Shown in pieces: positions 62,120-64,000 of a stretch of DNA of 64,000 nucleotides (position 1 is the first letter of the stretch; the number at the start of each line of letters is the position of its first letter). The notes under the pieces were generated by a model. That model searched no databases and was not told where the DNA came from. It was given only the letters and a program-made list of their open reading frames with translations. The position numbers and the translations under genes were made by a program. Origin of the DNA: Singulisphaera sp045290345 (GTDB lineage Bacteria > Planctomycetota > Planctomycetia > Isosphaerales > Isosphaeraceae); the NCBI RefSeq assembly GCF_045290345.1, contig NZ_CP155447.1, positions 10,664,001-10,728,000 on the forward strand, read 5' to 3'.

Positions 62120-64000
62120 ATGACTTTGCGCTCTCGAACCACTCGTGTATCCACCAGCCGATGTACGCCCCGGCTCGAAGCGCTCGAATCGCGTCGCCTC
62201 TTCGCGGTTTGGACAAGCATGAATCCGCCCGGTGGTCTGCCGTTCGAGCCGTCATCGCTGCCGATTCTTGGCGGAATCGACCCGGGACTACCCGATCCGT
62301 CGGCGATTTGGCCGGGCATGCCCCCCGGTGGACTGCCTTACGGGCCGCCATCGCTGCCGATTCCTGGCGGAATCGACCCGGGACTGCCCGATCCGTCGGC
62401 GCCTTGGCCGGGCATGCCCCCTGGTGGACTGCCGTACGGGCCGCCATCGCTACCGATTCCTGGCGGAATCGACCCGTCGGCGCCTTGGCCGGGTATGCCC
62501 CCCGGTGGACTACCGTACGGGCCGCCATCGCTACCGATTCCTGGCGGAATCGACCCGGGACTGCCCGATCCGTCGGATCCTTGGCCAAGCATACCCATCC
62601 CCGGTGGCCCGTCACCGCTGCCGATTCCTGGCGGAATCGACCCGGGACTGCCCAACGCGTCGGGAGACCTCGCCACGCTTCGCGCGGTTGAGACGACGCC
62701 CAGTGACGGTGCCGTCCTGACCGAGCCGCCGACCGTTCTGTCGGTCAAGTTCAATCAGCCGTTCGCCCCCTACTCAGTGAGTCAAGACATCGGGTTGGTT
62801 CGAGTTGATGCCAACGGAAATGTGCTCGAGAATCTCACCGGCTGGCTCCGAACCGCGTTGAACCTGACGACCGATCCCTCGGTCTTGCCCTCAACCATCC
62901 AAGGAAAGTTGGCCCCCGGACGGTATCAAATTCTCATTCTCGGTCGCACGTCCCAGCTCAGCGGGCTCGACACCCCCAGCGGTGCCGGCGCTCCTTTGAT
63001 CAATCGCGGCACCGACCAGGTTGTGAGCACGTTCACGATCGGGTCCCAAAAACCTGCGGGTGAGACGCCGCAAACACTGGCCGACGCGACCGACTTGGGA
63101 ACGGTCGGTCCCATTCCGATTGCGACCTCAGCTTCGCTCGACCTCGGATTCCACGTCGGCAATTACCAGCTCTATAAGGTGACGTTGGCAGCCGGGCACT
63201 TCTGGCGCCTCGGAGCCGAGGTCACGGCTCAGCGAGATGGCGGGACGCTCAACTCGGTGCTGTCCCTGTTCGATGCCAACGGTCGCGTCCTGAAGTCCGC
63301 TGATGTCGGACTCCCCGACGCCCCGTTCGATCCGTACTTCTTCGTAGGGCTTGAGCCCGGCACTTATTACCTCGGTGTGTCGAGCGTGCGCAACCGACCT
63401 GACGCTCCCGGCGGCTACGACCCGGTCAACGGTGTGTTCGGAGCGTCCGGTTCGAGCCAGGCCGACGGCTCCTATACGCTCCACGTTGTGGCCAGTGTCG
63501 CTGACACCCCCACTTCGTTGCTCGATAGCCAGCTCATCTATTCCGACCCGTTGGATCCAAGACCGACCGGGATCGTCGTCGTCTTCTCCGGGCCGATGGA
63601 CCTCAATAGCTTCGCGAGTTCGGTCGATTCAAAAGGAAACGTGACGTTCGCTGGGCTGGAATTGGTCGACGAGTCAGGGCGAGTTTGGTCGCTCATTCCC
63701 ACCTCATTCAAGGGGAGCAATAGCCAGTACTCGTTCCTGTTTAGCGACCCCTTGCCCCAGGGAAAGTACTCGCTTCGCGTCCCTACCTCAGGCAGCGTGA
63801 CCGATCTCACCGGACGGGCTCCGGTGGCAAAGGGGAGCGGGCGGGACACTCGGAACGGGGTTCTGGCAAGCTGGACGGTCAAGAGTCATGCACGGACCCA
63901 GGACGCGAACGACCTGGGAACGATCCTCCGTGATGCGAGCGCCGCGGTCACGAGGGCCAACCTTCTCGCGGCCGGATCCACGGCCACCTACCGTTTCGTC
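62120..64000 (+). CDS. Large planctomycete surface protein (3'-truncated by window edge)
   Basis: Open from ATG 62120 to the right edge (627 codons, no stop). Residues 19-27 read LEALESRRL, the L-E-x-L-E-x-R-x-L planctomycete export motif after a short basic N-terminus. Residues about 35-180 are a Pro/Gly-rich tandem array (PWPGMPPGGLPYGPPSLPIP with GGIDPGLPDPSA), a flexible spacer. An SbsA/Big_5-type Ig domain follows (TPSDGAVLTEPPTVLSVKFN), then a pre-peptidase C-terminal-like beta domain (FFVGLEPGTYYLGVSSVRNR), then a second Ig-like domain (DPLDPRPTGIVVVFSGPMDL). These domains suit an adhesin or a wall-associated protein. The end lies outside the window. Confidence 0.86.
   Translation, partial: MTLRSRTTRVSTSRCTPRLEALESRRLFAVWTSMNPPGGLPFEPSSLPILGGIDPGLPDPSAIWPGMPPGGLPYGPPSLPIPGGIDPGLPDPSAPWPGMPPGGLPYGPPSLPIPGGIDPSAPWPGMPPGGLPYGPPSLPIPGGIDPGLPDPSDPWPSIPIPGGPSPLPIPGGIDPGLPNASGDLATLRAVETTPSDGAVLTEPPTVLSVKFNQPFAPYSVSQDIGLVRVDANGNVLENLTGWLRTALNLTTDPSVLPSTIQGKLAPGRYQILILGRTSQLSGLDTPSGAGAPLINRGTDQVVSTFTIGSQKPAGETPQTLADATDLGTVGPIPIATSASLDLGFHVGNYQLYKVTLAAGHFWRLGAEVTAQRDGGTLNSVLSLFDANGRVLKSADVGLPDAPFDPYFFVGLEPGTYYLGVSSVRNRPDAPGGYDPVNGVFGASGSSQADGSYTLHVVASVADTPTSLLDSQLIYSDPLDPRPTGIVVVFSGPMDLNSFASSVDSKGNVTFAGLELVDESGRVWSLIPTSFKGSNSQYSFLFSDPLPQGKYSLRVPTSGSVTDLTGRAPVAKGSGRDTRNGVLASWTVKSHARTQDANDLGTILRDASAAVTRANLLAAGSTATYRFV
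62226..62655 (+). repeat. Tandem repeats encoding the Pro/Gly spacer
   Basis: Four near-identical DNA units, sharing attcctggcggaatcgaccc and gggactgcccgatccgtcgg, with one unit shortened and the last diverged. They encode the spacer of the surface protein. Confidence 0.85.

Overview
The window is GC-rich bacterial DNA that most resembles a planctomycete of the Isosphaeraceae type. The grounds are two DUF1559 proteins with type IV prepilin-like N-termini, two surface proteins opening with the planctomycete L-E-x-L-E-x-R-x-L export motif, a W-x-x-G-x-W repeat protein, several low-complexity secreted repeat proteins, a metacaspase-like protein and a futalosine-pathway menaquinone gene. The assignment is inference from gene content; there is no rRNA or tRNA in the window to confirm it.

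Layout. 1-6.0 kb (minus): a heavy-metal RND efflux locus with the permease (cut by the window edge), an unusually long adaptor, a lipoprotein and a His-rich secreted protein, followed by a plus-strand sialidase-fold protein. 7.5-15.4 kb (minus): a co-directional run of housekeeping and accessory genes (proS, a small membrane protein, mqnE, an ankyrin protein, a methyltransferase, a phosphodiesterase). 15.8-27.7 kb: surface protein with CARDB-like domains, small zinc-ribbon and DUF6896-like genes, a two-domain caspase-like protein, a four-repeat Spy/CpxP-like protein with a frameshift, a YncE-propeller/phosphoesterase fusion, a lipoprotein and the first DUF1559 gene. 28-36.7 kb: an accessory zone with broken transposases (IS110, IS3 and, earlier, IS630), an integrase stub, palindromic repeats, a second DUF1559 gene with a lipoprotein partner, two orphan membrane proteins, about 2 kb of nearly gene-free DNA and a tnpB-only IS605-type element. 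36.8-40.5 kb: two 3'-5' exoribonuclease genes (YhaM-like and RNase R). 41-47.2 kb: HEAT-repeat proteins, an APC permease and a 16-residue-repeat secreted protein. 47.3-58.8 kb (minus): a frameshifted DUF362 protein, PdeM and its partner Lhr-type helicase, EgtB, the W-x-x-G-x-W protein, and a compact operon with an ExeA-type ATPase and a CpsD-like P-loop protein. 59-64 kb: a secreted protein with a transglutaminase-like Cys motif, a 63-bp tandem-repeat protein and a large surface protein that runs off the right edge.

How the genes work together. The clearest functional groups are metal efflux (1-6 kb), RNA decay (36.8-40.5 kb), DNA repair (48.7-52.0 kb) and envelope/exopolysaccharide control (56.5-58.8 kb). 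No phage, CRISPR array, or complete defence island is visible. The more unusual material is the family of dispersed palindromic/MITE-like repeats around transposase fragments, the caspase-like protein whose second domain has lost its cysteine, the tandem efflux adaptor, and three apparent single-base frameshifts in short G/C runs.
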